A stretch of 64,000 nt of DNA from Agromyces cavernae (GTDB lineage: Bacteria; Actinomycetota; Actinomycetes; Actinomycetales; Microbacteriaceae): the NCBI RefSeq assembly GCF_021044935.1, contig NZ_JAJNMP010000004.1, forward strand, positions 372,001 to 436,000, given 5' to 3'. The stretch's first letter is position 1; every line of letters begins with the position of its first letter. Below the pieces are notes generated by a model, which had not been told where the DNA came from, did not search any database, and saw only the letters and a list, made by a program, of their open reading frames with translations. Positions 55,829 to 64,000 of the stretch are shown here, one piece after another. The translations under genes and the position numbers were made by a program.

Positions 55829-56479
55829 ATGCGCCTGTACCTCGCCTCGACGTCGCCCGCCCGCCTGCAGACGCTCCGCGCCGCGGGCGTCGAGCCCATC
55901 GCCGTCGCCCCGGGCGTCGACGAGGAGGCCGCGGTCGCGGCGCGCGAGGCGGTCACCGGTCCGCTCACGCCGCCCGACATGGTGCAGCTGCTCGCACAGG
56001 CGAAGGCCGAGGCGATCGTGGGCACCTCACCCGGCGGCGAACCCATCGACGGGTTCATCCTGGGCGGCGATTCGGCGTTCGTCGTCGACGGGGCGATCTA
56101 CGGCAAGCCGCACACCGCCGACGTCGCCAGGGCGCGCTGGCTCGCGCAGAACGGCGCGCACGGCGACCTCTGGTCGGGACACTGGCTCATCGACCACCGC
56201 GGCGGCCGGGTGCGCGGCGCCGTCGGGCGAGCGGATGTCGCGACCGTGCGTTTCGCCGCGCTCGACGATGCCGAGATCGACGCGTACATCGCGTCGGGAG
56301 AGCCGTTGCTCGTCGCCGGGGCGTTCACCATCGACAGCCTCGGCGGGCCGTTCATCCGGCGAGTCGAGGGCGACCCGTCGACCGTCGTCGGGCTCTCGCT
56401 CTCGACGCTGCGCGATCTCGTGCGCGAGCTCGGCGGCGATTGGCCGTCGCTCTGGAACCGCCCTGCGCCGGTCGAGTAG
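55829..56479 (+). CDS. maf: Maf-like nucleotide pyrophosphatase
   Basis: A 216-residue Maf protein: LYLASTSPARLQTLRAAGVEP at the N-terminus, LGGDSAFVVDGAIYGKPHTADVARARWLAQNGAHGDLWSGHWL and GAFTIDSLGGPFIRRVEGDPSTVVGLSLSTLRDL are the family's nucleotide-site blocks. Such enzymes hydrolyse non-canonical or modified nucleoside triphosphates. The ATG at 55829 has CAGGAT six nt upstream. Its final codons GTC GAG TAG are supplied by the first bases of a palindromic element. maf next to the alpha subunit gene is the usual actinobacterial order. Confidence 0.93.
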   Translation: MRLYLASTSPARLQTLRAAGVEPIAVAPGVDEEAAVAAREAVTGPLTPPDMVQLLAQAKAEAIVGTSPGGEPIDGFILGGDSAFVVDGAIYGKPHTADVARARWLAQNGAHGDLWSGHWLIDHRGGRVRGAVGRADVATVRFAALDDAEIDAYIASGEPLLVAGAFTIDSLGGPFIRRVEGDPSTVVGLSLSTLRDLVRELGGDWPSLWNRPAPVE

Positions 56480-56555
56480 CGCCGGGCGAAGCCCGACGCG
56501 TATCGAGACCCACGGGCTCGCGGGATCTCGATACGGCGCTGGCGCGCCTACTCGA
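56470..56555. repeat. Dispersed palindromic element, copy B
   Basis: Outer arm GGTCGAGTAG...CTACTCGATC and a perfect inner 10-bp arm (56499-56508 with 56526-56535, CGTATCGAGA/TCTCGATACG). It resembles copy A at 41804-41879. The left end contains the maf stop codon (TAG at 56477-56479). Confidence 0.78.
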
Positions 56556-56636
56556 TCAACCCGCGATTGTCGCCGCCCTCAAGAGTCTCGGGTTCATTTT
56601 GTGGAGGTCACCCAAAGGCGTGACCGACGCGGCCAA

Positions 56637-56650
56637 TAGGCTTGACGATT
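56637..56650 (+). promoter_or_regulatory. Leaderless-type promoter of the alpha subunit gene
   Basis: TAGGCT (56637-56642) followed by eight nt and the ATG at 56651; no ribosome site is present. Confidence 0.5.
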
Positions 56651-58420
56651 ATGCCGCGCATCACCAAGGTCCTCATCGCCAACCGTGGCGAGATCGCCGT
56701 CCGCGTCATCCGCGCCGCACGCGACGCCGGTCTCGGCTCCGTCGCCGTGTACGCCGACCAGGATCGCGACGCGCGGCACGTCAAGCTCGCCGACGAGGCG
56801 TACGCCCTCGACGGCGCCACGAGTGCCGAGACCTACCTCGTCATCGACAAGCTGCTCTCGGTCGCGCGCCGCTCGGGCGCCGACGCCGTGCACCCCGGTT
56901 ACGGCTTCCTCGCCGAGAACCCCGACTTCGCGCGGGCCGTCATCGACGCCGGCCTCATCTGGATCGGGCCCTCCCCCGAAGCCATCGAGCGCCTCGGTGA
57001 CAAGGTCTCGGCGCGGCACGTGGCCGAGAAGGTCGGCGCGCCGCTCGCGCCGGGAACGCTCAACCCGGTGGCCGACGCCTCCGAGGTGCTCGAGTTCGTC
57101 GACCAGCACGGCCTGCCTGTGGCGATCAAGGCCGCCTTCGGCGGCGGCGGTCGCGGCCTCAAGGTCGCCCGCACGCGCGACGAGGTGCCCGAGCTGTTCG
57201 ACTCGGCGACCCGCGAGGCCGTCGCGGCGTTCGGCCGCGGCGAGTGCTTCGTCGAGAAGTACCTCGACAAGCCGCGCCACGTCGAGACCCAGTGCCTCGC
57301 CGACGAGCACGGCAATGTCGTCGTCGTCTCGACCCGCGACTGCTCGCTGCAGCGCCGGCACCAGAAGCTCGTCGAAGAGGCGCCCGCACCGTTCCTCACC
57401 GAGGAGCAGAACCGTGCGCTCTACGCGGCGTCCAAGGCCATCCTCAAGGAGGTCGGCTACGTCGGCGCCGGCACCTGCGAGTTCCTCATCGGACAGGACG
57501 GCACGGTCTCGTTCCTCGAGGTGAACACCCGCCTGCAGGTCGAGCACCCGGTCTCCGAAGAGGTCACGGGCCTCGACCTCGTGCGCGAGCAGTTCCGTCT
57601 CGCCGAGGGCGGCGTGCTCGACTACCCCGACCCGGTCACGACCGGTCACTCGATCGAGTTCCGCATCAACGGTGAAGACCCGGGCCGAAACTTCCTCCCC
57701 GCCCCGGGTCCGGTGCACCAGCTTCGCTTCCCGGGCGGTCCCGGCATCCGCATCGACTCGGGCGTCGCCTCGGGCGACGAGATCTCGGGCGCGTTCGACT
57801 CGCTGCTCGCGAAGCTCATCGTCACGGGCTCGACGCGCAAGGACGCGCTCGAGCGCGCCCGCCGTGCCCTCGACGAGTTCGAGGTCGCCGGGCTTCCGAC
57901 CGTGCTGCCGTTCCACCGCGACATCGTGCGCAACCCCGCCTTCGCGCCCGACGGCGACGAGCCCTTCGCGATCTACACCCGCTGGATCGAGACCGAGTAC
58001 GACAACCGGCTCGAGCCGTGGTCCGGCGAGCTCGAAGAGTCGTCGGGTGCCGCCGCGCGCACGAACGTGGTCGTCGAGGTCGCCGGCCGACGTGTCGAGG
58101 TCAGCCTTCCGAAGCGTCTCGCCGGCGGCACGTCCGCCACTCGCACCGCTGGGCCCGCGCCCCGCAGGCGCACGGGGTCCCACTCGGTCGACACCGGCAC
58201 CGGCGACGCCGTCAAGGCGCCGATGCAGGCGACCGTCGTGAAGGTCGCGGTCGCCGAGGGCGACAAGGTCGTCAAGGGCGACCTTGTGCTCGTGCTCGAG
58301 GCCATGAAGATGGAGCAGCCCATCGTCGCCCACAAGGACGGCGTCGTCGGCACCGTCAACGCCGAGGCCGGGGCCACCGTTTCCAGCGGCCACCTGCTGC
58401 TCGCGATCACCGACGCGTGA
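56651..58420 (+). CDS. Acyl-CoA carboxylase alpha subunit (biotin carboxylase + biotin carrier)
   Basis: A 589-residue AccA3-like protein. Biotin carboxylase domain 1-450: [44 protein letters not shown] loop [58 protein letters not shown] short linker is followed by the carrier domain (about 515-589) with the biotinylated Lys553 in EAMKMEQP. It works with the beta subunit at 48201 and is modified by BirA. The ATG at 56651 is used with a leaderless-type promoter; a TTG nine nt earlier is in frame but less likely. Confidence 0.96.
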   Translation: MPRITKVLIANRGEIAVRVIRAARDAGLGSVAVYADQDRDARHVKLADEAYALDGATSAETYLVIDKLLSVARRSGADAVHPGYGFLAENPDFARAVIDAGLIWIGPSPEAIERLGDKVSARHVAEKVGAPLAPGTLNPVADASEVLEFVDQHGLPVAIKAAFGGGGRGLKVARTRDEVPELFDSATREAVAAFGRGECFVEKYLDKPRHVETQCLADEHGNVVVVSTRDCSLQRRHQKLVEEAPAPFLTEEQNRALYAASKAILKEVGYVGAGTCEFLIGQDGTVSFLEVNTRLQVEHPVSEEVTGLDLVREQFRLAEGGVLDYPDPVTTGHSIEFRINGEDPGRNFLPAPGPVHQLRFPGGPGIRIDSGVASGDEISGAFDSLLAKLIVTGSTRKDALERARRALDEFEVAGLPTVLPFHRDIVRNPAFAPDGDEPFAIYTRWIETEYDNRLEPWSGELEESSGAAARTNVVVEVAGRRVEVSLPKRLAGGTSATRTAGPAPRRRTGSHSVDTGTGDAVKAPMQATVVKVAVAEGDKVVKGDLVLVLEAMKMEQPIVAHKDGVVGTVNAEAGATVSSGHLLLAITDA

Positions 58421-58468
58421 CCCGGCGCGGCGCAGCGCCCCGTAACCCCAGACCCGCCGTTCGTCGCG

Positions 58469-59983
58469 CTACGGCGCTCCCGGCGCTCCCTGCGGCGTGG
58501 GAAGTTCGACCTCGCTGACGGTGTCCAGCCCGATCCGCGAACGGCGTCGTCCGTAGACGAAGTAGATGAGCACGCCGATCGCGAGCCACACCAGGAAGCG
58601 CACCCAGGTGAGCGTTGTCAGGTTCAGCATGAGCCAGAAGCACAGCGCCGCCGACAGGATCGGCAGCACCGGCGACCACGGCACGCGGAACCCGCGCGGC
58701 AGGTCGGGGCGAGTTCGACGCAGGACGACGATGCCGATGCTCACGAGCACGAACGCCGAGAGCGTTCCGATGTTGATCATCTCCTCGAGGAGGCCGACGT
58801 CGGTGAACGCCGCCACGAACGCGACGACGGCGCCGCCGATGATCTGGATGCGCGCCGGCGTCTTCGTGTGCTCGGTGGTCTTCGAGAGCCACCGCGGCAG
58901 CAGCCCGTCGCGGCTGAGCGCGAACACGATGCGCGAGAGGCCGAGCAGCAGCACCATGATCACGGTGGTGAGCCCCGCAAGCGCCCCGACCGAGATGACC
59001 GCCGATGCCCAGTCCTGATCGACGAGGCGGAATGCGGTGGCGAGCGACGGCGTCTCTTCGGCGGCGAGCTCGGTGTACGAGACCATCCCGGTCATCACGA
59101 TCGAGACGAGCACGTACAGTGCGGTCACGATGGCGAGGCCGAGGAAGATGCCCCGGGGCAGGCGCTTCTGGGGGTCGCGCACCTCTTCGGCGCTCGTGGC
59201 GACGACATCGAAGCCGATGAAGGCGAAGAACACCAGTGATGCGGCCGCCAGCAACCCGAAGACGCCGTATTGGGCGGGTGCGGCGCCGGTCGCCCACGAG
59301 AAGAGCGACTGCGTCCACGCGTCTGCGTCTCCGCCCTCGGTGGGCACAGCCTCGGGGATGAACGGCACGTAGTTCGCCGCGTTGACGAAGAAGAAGCCGG
59401 CGACGATCACGAACAGCACGATCGCGACCTTGATGATCGTGAACACGGCGCCGACGCGCGCGGTGAGCTTCGTGCCCGCCACGAGCAGCGTGGTGAAGAT
59501 CGCGACGATCAGGAACGCCGGCCAGCTGACCTCGAGCCCGCCGATGTCGAGCGTGGCCGGGAACGGCACGCCGACCGCGAGCAGCGCCTCGCCGAGGTAG
59601 ACGCCCCAGTACTTCGCGATGACGGCCGCGGCGGTGAACATCTCGAGGATGAGGTCCCAGCCGATGATCCACGCCAGCAACTCGCCCATCGTCGCGTAGG
59701 TGAACGTGTAGGCGCTGCCGGCGACCGGAACGGTCGAGGCGAACTCGGCGTAGCACATGATCGCGAGCGCGCAGGTGATGGCGGCGAGCACGAACGAGAT
59801 GATCACGCTGGGGCCGGCGAAGTTCGCGGCGGCCTGCGCACCCACCGAGAAGATCCCCGCGCCGACGGCGACGGCGATGCCCATGAGCGCGAGGTCCCAC
59901 GTGCCGAGCGACCGTTTGAGGCTCCGTTCGGTGTCGTCGGAATCGGCGATCGAGGCCTCGACGGATTTCACTCGCAGGTTCAT
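58469..59983 (-). CDS. APC-family amino-acid permease (YfnA/CAT-like)
   Basis: A 504-residue transporter with twelve or more helices. The cytosolic N-terminus leads to LALMGIAVAVGAGIFSVGAQAAANFAGPSVIISFVLAAI, the family's first unwound helix; YAEFASTVPVAGSAYTFTYATMGELLAWIIGWDLILE and FFAFIGFDVVATSAEEVRDPQKRLPRGI are diagnostic of cationic/branched amino-acid transporters of the YfnA group. The ATG at 59981-59983 has a strong GGGGGGACC upstream. It is monocistronic, ending convergent to the carboxylase alpha gene across a GC-rich 48-nt gap. Confidence 0.92.
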   Translation of the reverse strand: MNLRVKSVEASIADSDDTERSLKRSLGTWDLALMGIAVAVGAGIFSVGAQAAANFAGPSVIISFVLAAITCALAIMCYAEFASTVPVAGSAYTFTYATMGELLAWIIGWDLILEMFTAAAVIAKYWGVYLGEALLAVGVPFPATLDIGGLEVSWPAFLIVAIFTTLLVAGTKLTARVGAVFTIIKVAIVLFVIVAGFFFVNAANYVPFIPEAVPTEGGDADAWTQSLFSWATGAAPAQYGVFGLLAAASLVFFAFIGFDVVATSAEEVRDPQKRLPRGIFLGLAIVTALYVLVSIVMTGMVSYTELAAEETPSLATAFRLVDQDWASAVISVGALAGLTTVIMVLLLGLSRIVFALSRDGLLPRWLSKTTEHTKTPARIQIIGGAVVAFVAAFTDVGLLEEMINIGTLSAFVLVSIGIVVLRRTRPDLPRGFRVPWSPVLPILSAALCFWLMLNLTTLTWVRFLVWLAIGVLIYFVYGRRRSRIGLDTVSEVELPTPQGAPGAP

Positions 59984-60118
59984 CGGTCCCCCCGGGGATG
60001 CTCCGCGGCGCGCGCTGCGCTGCGCCGTACCAGCGTACGCGAATCGGTCCGGACCGACCATCGCTGCGCACGACCACAGGGCGCTGCTGCGGAGCGGCGT
60101 GTCCGGTTGCTCCCGGTA

Positions 60119-60164
60119 ACGCAACCGATTGCCAAACTGCGGAATGCCGACGTATGCTCAGTTG
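60119..60164 (+). promoter_or_regulatory. Promoter and LacI-type operator upstream of the regulator gene
   Basis: -35 TTGCCA (60129-60134), 18-nt spacer, -10 TATGCT (60153-60158), six nt, then the ATG at 60165 with no ribosome site. The near-palindrome GCAACCGATTGC (60121-60132) has the central CG and half sites of LacI/GalR operators and overlaps the -35, arguing for autorepression. A further CGGTTGC (60104-60110) is inverted relative to its left half. Confidence 0.65.
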
Positions 60165-61238
60165 ATGGCCGAGGACCACGATGCACCGCACGCGACGAAT
60201 CCGACGATCTACGATGTCGCCCGAGTGTCCGGTGTCGCGCCTTCCACGGTATCGCGCACCTTCTCCCGGCCCGGCCGCGTCAACGTCGAGACGGCCGACC
60301 GCATCCGCCGCGTCGCGGCCGAGCTCGGATACCGCACGAAGCCGGTGACGCGAGCCCTGTCCACCGCACGGACCAGGCTGTTCGCGGTCATCGTCCCCGA
60401 CGTGCCCGACCGGTTCTTCCGCGAGGTCATCCGGGGAGCTACGGAGGCGGCGAACGCGGCGGGATACACGGTGGTCGTCGTCGACGCGCAGCGCTCGGCG
60501 GAGTCCGAGCGGGCGGCCCTCGACCGGCTGCTCCCCGTCGTCGACGGCGTGATCTTCGCGGCGTCGCTGCTCCCCGATGCGACGATCCGGGTCGCAGCCA
60601 AGCAGCGCCCGACCGTCGTGCTCAACCGCGCGATGGCCGATGTCGCGAGCGTGCTCACGGACAGCGCCGACGGCATGCGCCAGTCGGTCGAGCACCTGGC
60701 CGCGCTCGGCCATCGCGAACTCACCTACATCGCGGGCCCCGCGGCATCCTGGGCCGACGGCATCAGGTGGCGTTCCTTCAAGGTCGCGACGCACCGGCTC
60801 GGCCTTCGCGCACGCCGAGTCGGTCCGACGCAGCCCACGCCGGCGGGCGGCGTGGCCGCCGCGCAGGCATTCGCAAGACAGCCGACGAGCGGCGTCATCG
60901 CCTTCAACGATTTCATCGCCGCGGGCTTCATCCGGGGCCTTGCCGAGGCAGGCCTGCGTGTTCCCGAGGACGTCAGCGTCGTCGGCTTCGACAACCTGGC
61001 AGGCCGATTCGGCGGCCCGCCGCTCACGACGGTCGCGGCACCGCTGCCGCACCTCGGCAGCCACGCCGTGCGCATCCTCCTTCAGCAGCTCTCGGGCGCG
61101 CAAGCAGGCCTGGCCGAGCCGGGTGGCACAGTGCGTCCGACACGGTTGCCGGCGCTGCTCGTGGTGCGCACCTCGACCGCTGCACCGACGAGCCGCGACT
61201 CGAACGCAGTTCCCCCGGCCCCCGATCGCGCGGCCTGA
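60165..61238 (+). CDS. LacI-family transcriptional regulator
   Basis: A 357-residue regulator. The N-terminal helix-turn-helix is PTIYDVARVSGVAPSTVSRTFSRPGRVNVETADRIRRVAAELGY, with the hinge helix RALSTARTRLFAVI. The sugar-binding core follows (VVDAQRSAESERAALDRLL, DGVIFAASLL, VTDSADG-type VLTDSADGMRQSVEHLAALGHRELTYIAG, GVIAFNDFIAAGFIRGLAEAGLRVPEDVSVVGFDN). It ends 56 nt from the convergent TRAP transporter genes, which it may control. The C-terminal 25 residues are an Ala/Pro/Thr tail. The effector is unknown; uronic acids are typical of TRAP-linked LacI regulators. Confidence 0.93.
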   Translation: MAEDHDAPHATNPTIYDVARVSGVAPSTVSRTFSRPGRVNVETADRIRRVAAELGYRTKPVTRALSTARTRLFAVIVPDVPDRFFREVIRGATEAANAAGYTVVVVDAQRSAESERAALDRLLPVVDGVIFAASLLPDATIRVAAKQRPTVVLNRAMADVASVLTDSADGMRQSVEHLAALGHRELTYIAGPAASWADGIRWRSFKVATHRLGLRARRVGPTQPTPAGGVAAAQAFARQPTSGVIAFNDFIAAGFIRGLAEAGLRVPEDVSVVGFDNLAGRFGGPPLTTVAAPLPHLGSHAVRILLQQLSGAQAGLAEPGGTVRPTRLPALLVVRTSTAAPTSRDSNAVPPAPDRAA

Positions 61239-61294
61239 GCCGCGCGATCGCGTTCGCGGCAGAGGCCGCTCGGGTCACGGCGCGGCCGTGTGCG

Positions 61295-62614
61295 TCACGG
61301 CTTCATCAGCCCGAGGGTCGTCGGCAGCCAGGTCGAGAGCGCGGGCACGAACGTCACCACGAGCAGGCCGATGCACAGCGCCCAGAAGAACGGCCAGAGC
61401 CGTCCGATCACCGGTTCGATCCTGACGTCGGCGACCCGCGCAGCGACGAAGAGGTTGTTGCCGATCGGCGGCGAGATGTTGCCGAGGCACATGTTGAAGA
61501 CCATCATCGCGCCGAAGTGGATCGGGTTCACGCCGAGGGCCGTGACGACCGGCAGGAAGATCGGCGTGAAGATCAGGATCGCGGGCGTCGGGTCCATCAC
61601 GGTCCCCGCGAGCAGCAGGACGACCATGATGATGAGCAGGATGATCACCACGTTGTCGGTCAGGCCGAGCAGTCCCGACGTGACCATCTGCGGGATCTGC
61701 GCGAAGGCGAGCACGTAGCCGAGGATCCCCGAAACGCCGATCAGCAGCATGATGATGCCGGTCACCTTCGATGCCTCGAGGATGATCTTCGGGAGCGCGC
61801 TGATCTTCAGCGTGCGCTGCACGAGGCCCAGCACGAAGGAGTAGAGCACGGCGATGACCGCCGACTCGGTGGCCGTGAAGACGCCGAGCAGGATGCCGCC
61901 GATCACGACGACGATCATGAGCAGCGCGGGGACCGCCTTCAGGAAGACGATCATCCCCTGGCGGATCGTCGGCCGCGGTCCGGAAGCTGCACGCAGTTCA
62001 GGGTGCTTGCGCGCGTACAGGGCGACCATGATCACGCAGACGAGCGCCCACAGGAGCCCGGGGCCGACGCCCGCCATGAACAGCGCGGCGATCGAGGTGC
62101 TCGACACGAGCGAGTACACGATGAAGGTGTTGCTCGGGGGGATCAGCATGCCTGCCGGAGATGCGGCGGCGTTCACCGCCGCTGAGAACGCGGGATCGTA
62201 GCCGTCCTTGCGCATCCTGGGCGACAGCACGGTGCCGACCGCGGCGGCCGACGCCACCGAAGCACCCGAGACGGCGCCGAACATGGCGTTCGCGACGACC
62301 GTCGTCTGGGCCAGGGAGGCCGGCAGTCGACCGGCGATCACGAGCGCGAGGTCGATGAGCCTCGACGCGATGCCGCCGGTGTTCATCAGGCCGCCGGCGA
62401 GGATGAAGAACGGGATCGCCAGCAGGGCGAACGAGTTGCTGGCGGCGAAGATGCGCTGTGCGCCCGTGAGCGCCGCCCCCTCCCAGTCCAGCAGGATGAC
62501 GATGGCGAGCACCGATGGCAGCCCCATGGCGACGGCGACGGGCAGGCCCATGGCGATGCCGAGGGCGATACCCCCCACCAGGACGACGGTGGCGATGATG
62601 GTGATGGTGTCCAT
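61295..62614 (-). CDS. dctM: TRAP transporter large permease subunit
   Basis: A 439-residue DctM protein with about 12 helices: GLPVAVAMGLPSVLAIVILLDW, FALLAIPFFILAGGLMNTGGIASRLIDLA, VSGASVASAAAVGTVLSPRMRKDGYDPAFSAAVNAAASPAGMLIPPSNTFIVYS and the C-terminal FNMCLGNISPPIGNNLFVAA loop are hallmark blocks of the sodium-coupled elevator-type permease. It lies four nt after the dctQ stop and is the last gene of dctP-dctQ-dctM. It ends 56 nt from the lacI stop, with no clear terminator between. Confidence 0.95.
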   Translation of the reverse strand: MDTITIIATVVLVGGIALGIAMGLPVAVAMGLPSVLAIVILLDWEGAALTGAQRIFAASNSFALLAIPFFILAGGLMNTGGIASRLIDLALVIAGRLPASLAQTTVVANAMFGAVSGASVASAAAVGTVLSPRMRKDGYDPAFSAAVNAAASPAGMLIPPSNTFIVYSLVSSTSIAALFMAGVGPGLLWALVCVIMVALYARKHPELRAASGPRPTIRQGMIVFLKAVPALLMIVVVIGGILLGVFTATESAVIAVLYSFVLGLVQRTLKISALPKIILEASKVTGIIMLLIGVSGILGYVLAFAQIPQMVTSGLLGLTDNVVIILLIIMVVLLLAGTVMDPTPAILIFTPIFLPVVTALGVNPIHFGAMMVFNMCLGNISPPIGNNLFVAARVADVRIEPVIGRLWPFFWALCIGLLVVTFVPALSTWLPTTLGLMKP

Positions 62615-62618
62615 GGCC

Positions 62619-63257
62619 TCAGATCGCCTCTGCGTTCTCGTCGGGTTCGGGCACCGGCTTCTCGACGCCGGCGAGGATGCCGATCACGTGCGCCAGGGAA
62701 TAGAAGATGATGATGACGCCGGCGATCGGAAGCACGAGGAACACCTGGCCGACGCTCAGCGGGAGCGTGGCGATGTCCTGGTCCCACGCGTTCTCCGCGA
62801 CCCGGGAGCCGCCGATGATGAACGTGATGAGGATGAAGAACACGACGAGCGCCTCGATGACCACACCCATCACCTTCTGGAGGCGCGGGGGCAGTTTCTC
62901 GACGAGGATCTCGACGGCGATGTGGCCGCGCTCCGAGAAGACGTACGCCGCAGCGAGCACGGCCAGCACCACGAACGTGTAGCGCGCCGCCTCCTCCGTC
63001 CACGGCGCCGAGTTGTTGAGGACCTCGCGCGTGAAGACCTGCCACGAGACGATGGCGACGAGCGCCACGAATGCGATGATGCAGAGCACGGCCAGCACTC
63101 GGTCGAGGACCCGGCGGATGACGCTCAGCACCGCGAGCAAACCACGCCAGCGGACGGGCCCGGTCGATCCCGGCTGCCCGGCACCGCCGGGTCGGTTCCC
63201 GCCGGGTGGGTTCCCGTCCGGCGGATGCTCGCCGGAAGCCGGTGGTCGGGTCGTCAC
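62619..63257 (-). CDS. dctQ: TRAP transporter small permease subunit
   Basis: A 212-residue DctQ protein with four helices and the motif VSWQVFTREVLNNSAPWTEEAARYTFVVLAVLAAAYVFSERGHIAVEIL. It has an unusually long Pro/Gly-rich N-terminus (about 35 residues, PPDGNPPGGNRPGGAGQPG). The GTG at 63255-63257 is preceded by GGAGG about 6 nt upstream, which fixes the start. It sits between the binding protein and the large permease genes. Confidence 0.93.
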   Translation of the reverse strand: MTTRPPASGEHPPDGNPPGGNRPGGAGQPGSTGPVRWRGLLAVLSVIRRVLDRVLAVLCIIAFVALVAIVSWQVFTREVLNNSAPWTEEAARYTFVVLAVLAAAYVFSERGHIAVEILVEKLPPRLQKVMGVVIEALVVFFILITFIIGGSRVAENAWDQDIATLPLSVGQVFLVLPIAGVIIIFYSLAHVIGILAGVEKPVPEPDENAEAI

Positions 63258-63353
63258 GTTGTCCTCCGTTGGTTCGCGCGATGGGCCAGCGCCATCGAGT
63301 GCCCCGCAGTTCTTCGGGTTCTCGGGCGAGGGCGCCGGTGGTGCGGGTGAGAT

Positions 63354-64000
63354 CTACTCCGCGGTCGCGCGGATCGCGTCGTAGAGCGTCTGCTGCGAGT
63401 CCGTGGTGATGAACTCGTCGAGCAGCGGCGTGAGCGCCTCGACGAATGCCTCGCTGTCGACCTCTTCGAACGCCGCGCCGCCTTCTTCGGCACCGGCGAT
63501 CGCCTCCTCGGTCTGCGTGGTCCACAGGTCGGTGTGCTCCTGCCATGCGTTCGCCCAGCCCTCGTCGAACGCGGCGCGGTCGGCTTCGGACATCTTGGCC
63601 AGGGTGTCGGTGTTGCTGATGAGGAAGTCCGCGCCGATCAGGTGACGGGTGAAGGAGAAGAACGGCGCCACCTCGTAGTGCTTCTGGGTGAAGTACGAGA
63701 TCTCGTTGTTCTCGGCGCCGTCGATGACGCCGCTCTGCAGGCCCGTGTAGACCTCGGAGAACGCCATCGGGGTGGGCGACGCGCCCAGCGCGTTGATCAT
63801 CGAGATGAACACCGGGCTCTCCTGCACGCGGATCTTCTTGCCCGCGAGGTCGTCGGGCGTCTGCGCGATCCTGTCCTTCAGGTAGATGCTCCGCGCACCC
63901 TGGGTCAGTCCGCCGACGACGGTGATGTTGTTGCTCTCCTCGAGCGACGCGTAGACATCGCCGACGACCTCGTCGTCGCCCAGCACCGTCATCTGGTGGT
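63354..64000 (-). CDS. dctP: TRAP transporter substrate-binding protein, C-terminal part
   Basis: At least 214 residues of a DctP protein run off the right edge of the window; the signal peptide and N-terminal lobe are outside. Visible are GLTQGARSIYLKDRIAQTPDDLAGKKIRVQESPVFISMINALGASPTPMAFSEVYTGLQSGVIDGAENNEISYFTQKHYEVAPFFSFTRH, the typical substrate-carboxylate Arg in KIRVQ and the GVIDGAENN block. The annotated end is the window edge, not the start codon. Substrates of this group are usually C4-dicarboxylates or sugar acids. Confidence 0.93.
   Translation of the reverse strand, partial: HQMTVLGDDEVVGDVYASLEESNNITVVGGLTQGARSIYLKDRIAQTPDDLAGKKIRVQESPVFISMINALGASPTPMAFSEVYTGLQSGVIDGAENNEISYFTQKHYEVAPFFSFTRHLIGADFLISNTDTLAKMSEADRAAFDEGWANAWQEHTDLWTTQTEEAIAGAEEGGAAFEEVDSEAFVEALTPLLDEFITTDSQQTLYDAIRATAE

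Noticed and set aside
60045..60056. The perfect palindrome CGGTCCGGACCG as a second LacI operator
   Set aside because: It lies between the divergent permease and lacI starts, but lacks the A/T half-site pattern of LacI operators, and 12-bp GC palindromes arise easily in this composition.
59270..62185. A 971-codon open frame on the plus strand
   Set aside because: It runs antisense to the permease and dctM genes and out of frame over lacI; its composition (runs of Arg, Glu, Asp, His) is that of a shadow frame.

Overview
This is a window from a GC-rich Gram-positive actinobacterium. The strong G/C bias at third codon positions, the GTG/TTG starts, the many leaderless-type promoters (TANNNT followed 6-8 nt later by the start codon), the clostridial-type cell-wall-binding (CWB2) repeats and the accessory palindromes at gene ends all fit the family Microbacteriaceae (Agromyces/Microbacterium-like). 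The genus is my inference. No rRNA, tRNA, insertion sequence, prophage or CRISPR array was seen, and no stretch longer than 300 bases lacks a gene.

Positions 1-41.8 kb form a very large cell-surface glycan locus. It holds a LicD/methyltransferase fusion with a small coiled-coil partner, a Wzx-like flippase, a GlfT2-like galactofuranosyltransferase and UDP-galactopyranose mutase. It also holds a UDP-sugar dehydrogenase, four secreted proteins with CWB2 repeats, about nine further glycosyltransferases, an ABC exporter, a non-hydrolysing UDP-GlcNAc-type 2-epimerase, GalE, a DUF6541-like multi-membrane protein, an acyltransferase and a secreted FG-GAP repeat protein. Five enzymes (dehydrogenase, Gfo/Idh/MocA oxidoreductase, DegT aminotransferase, hexapeptide N-acetyltransferase, 2-epimerase) match in family and order of action the WbpA-B-E-D-I route to UDP-2,3-diacetamido-2,3-dideoxy-D-mannuronic acid. 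Two tandem secreted proteins fuse CWB2 repeats to a D-glucuronyl C5-epimerase C-terminal domain. This suggests that an acidic wall polymer is made here, exported, bound through CWB2 repeats and possibly epimerised at C5 on the polymer. Three other secreted proteins share an uncharacterised Cys-rich N-terminal module with an invariant Lys-Glu-Gln motif, joined either to CWB2 repeats or to FG-GAP repeats.

Positions 41.8-47.1 kb carry an LCP-family ligase (the type that attaches polymers to peptidoglycan) translationally coupled to purE, then purK, a GtrA-like membrane protein, an orphan DarT-like ADP-ribosyltransferase and a PH-domain membrane protein.

Positions 47.1-58.4 kb hold the biotin/acyl-CoA carboxylase set: birA diverging from the carboxyltransferase beta subunit plus an epsilon-like subunit, and further on maf and the biotinylated alpha subunit. 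Between the two halves lie an acyltransferase, a row of three hairpins, a response regulator/histidine kinase/degenerate-kinase operon and an RNA methyltransferase.

Positions 58.4-64 kb hold an APC-family amino-acid permease, a LacI-family regulator with an operator overlapping its own promoter, and the DctM-DctQ-DctP genes of a TRAP transporter, DctP being cut by the window edge.
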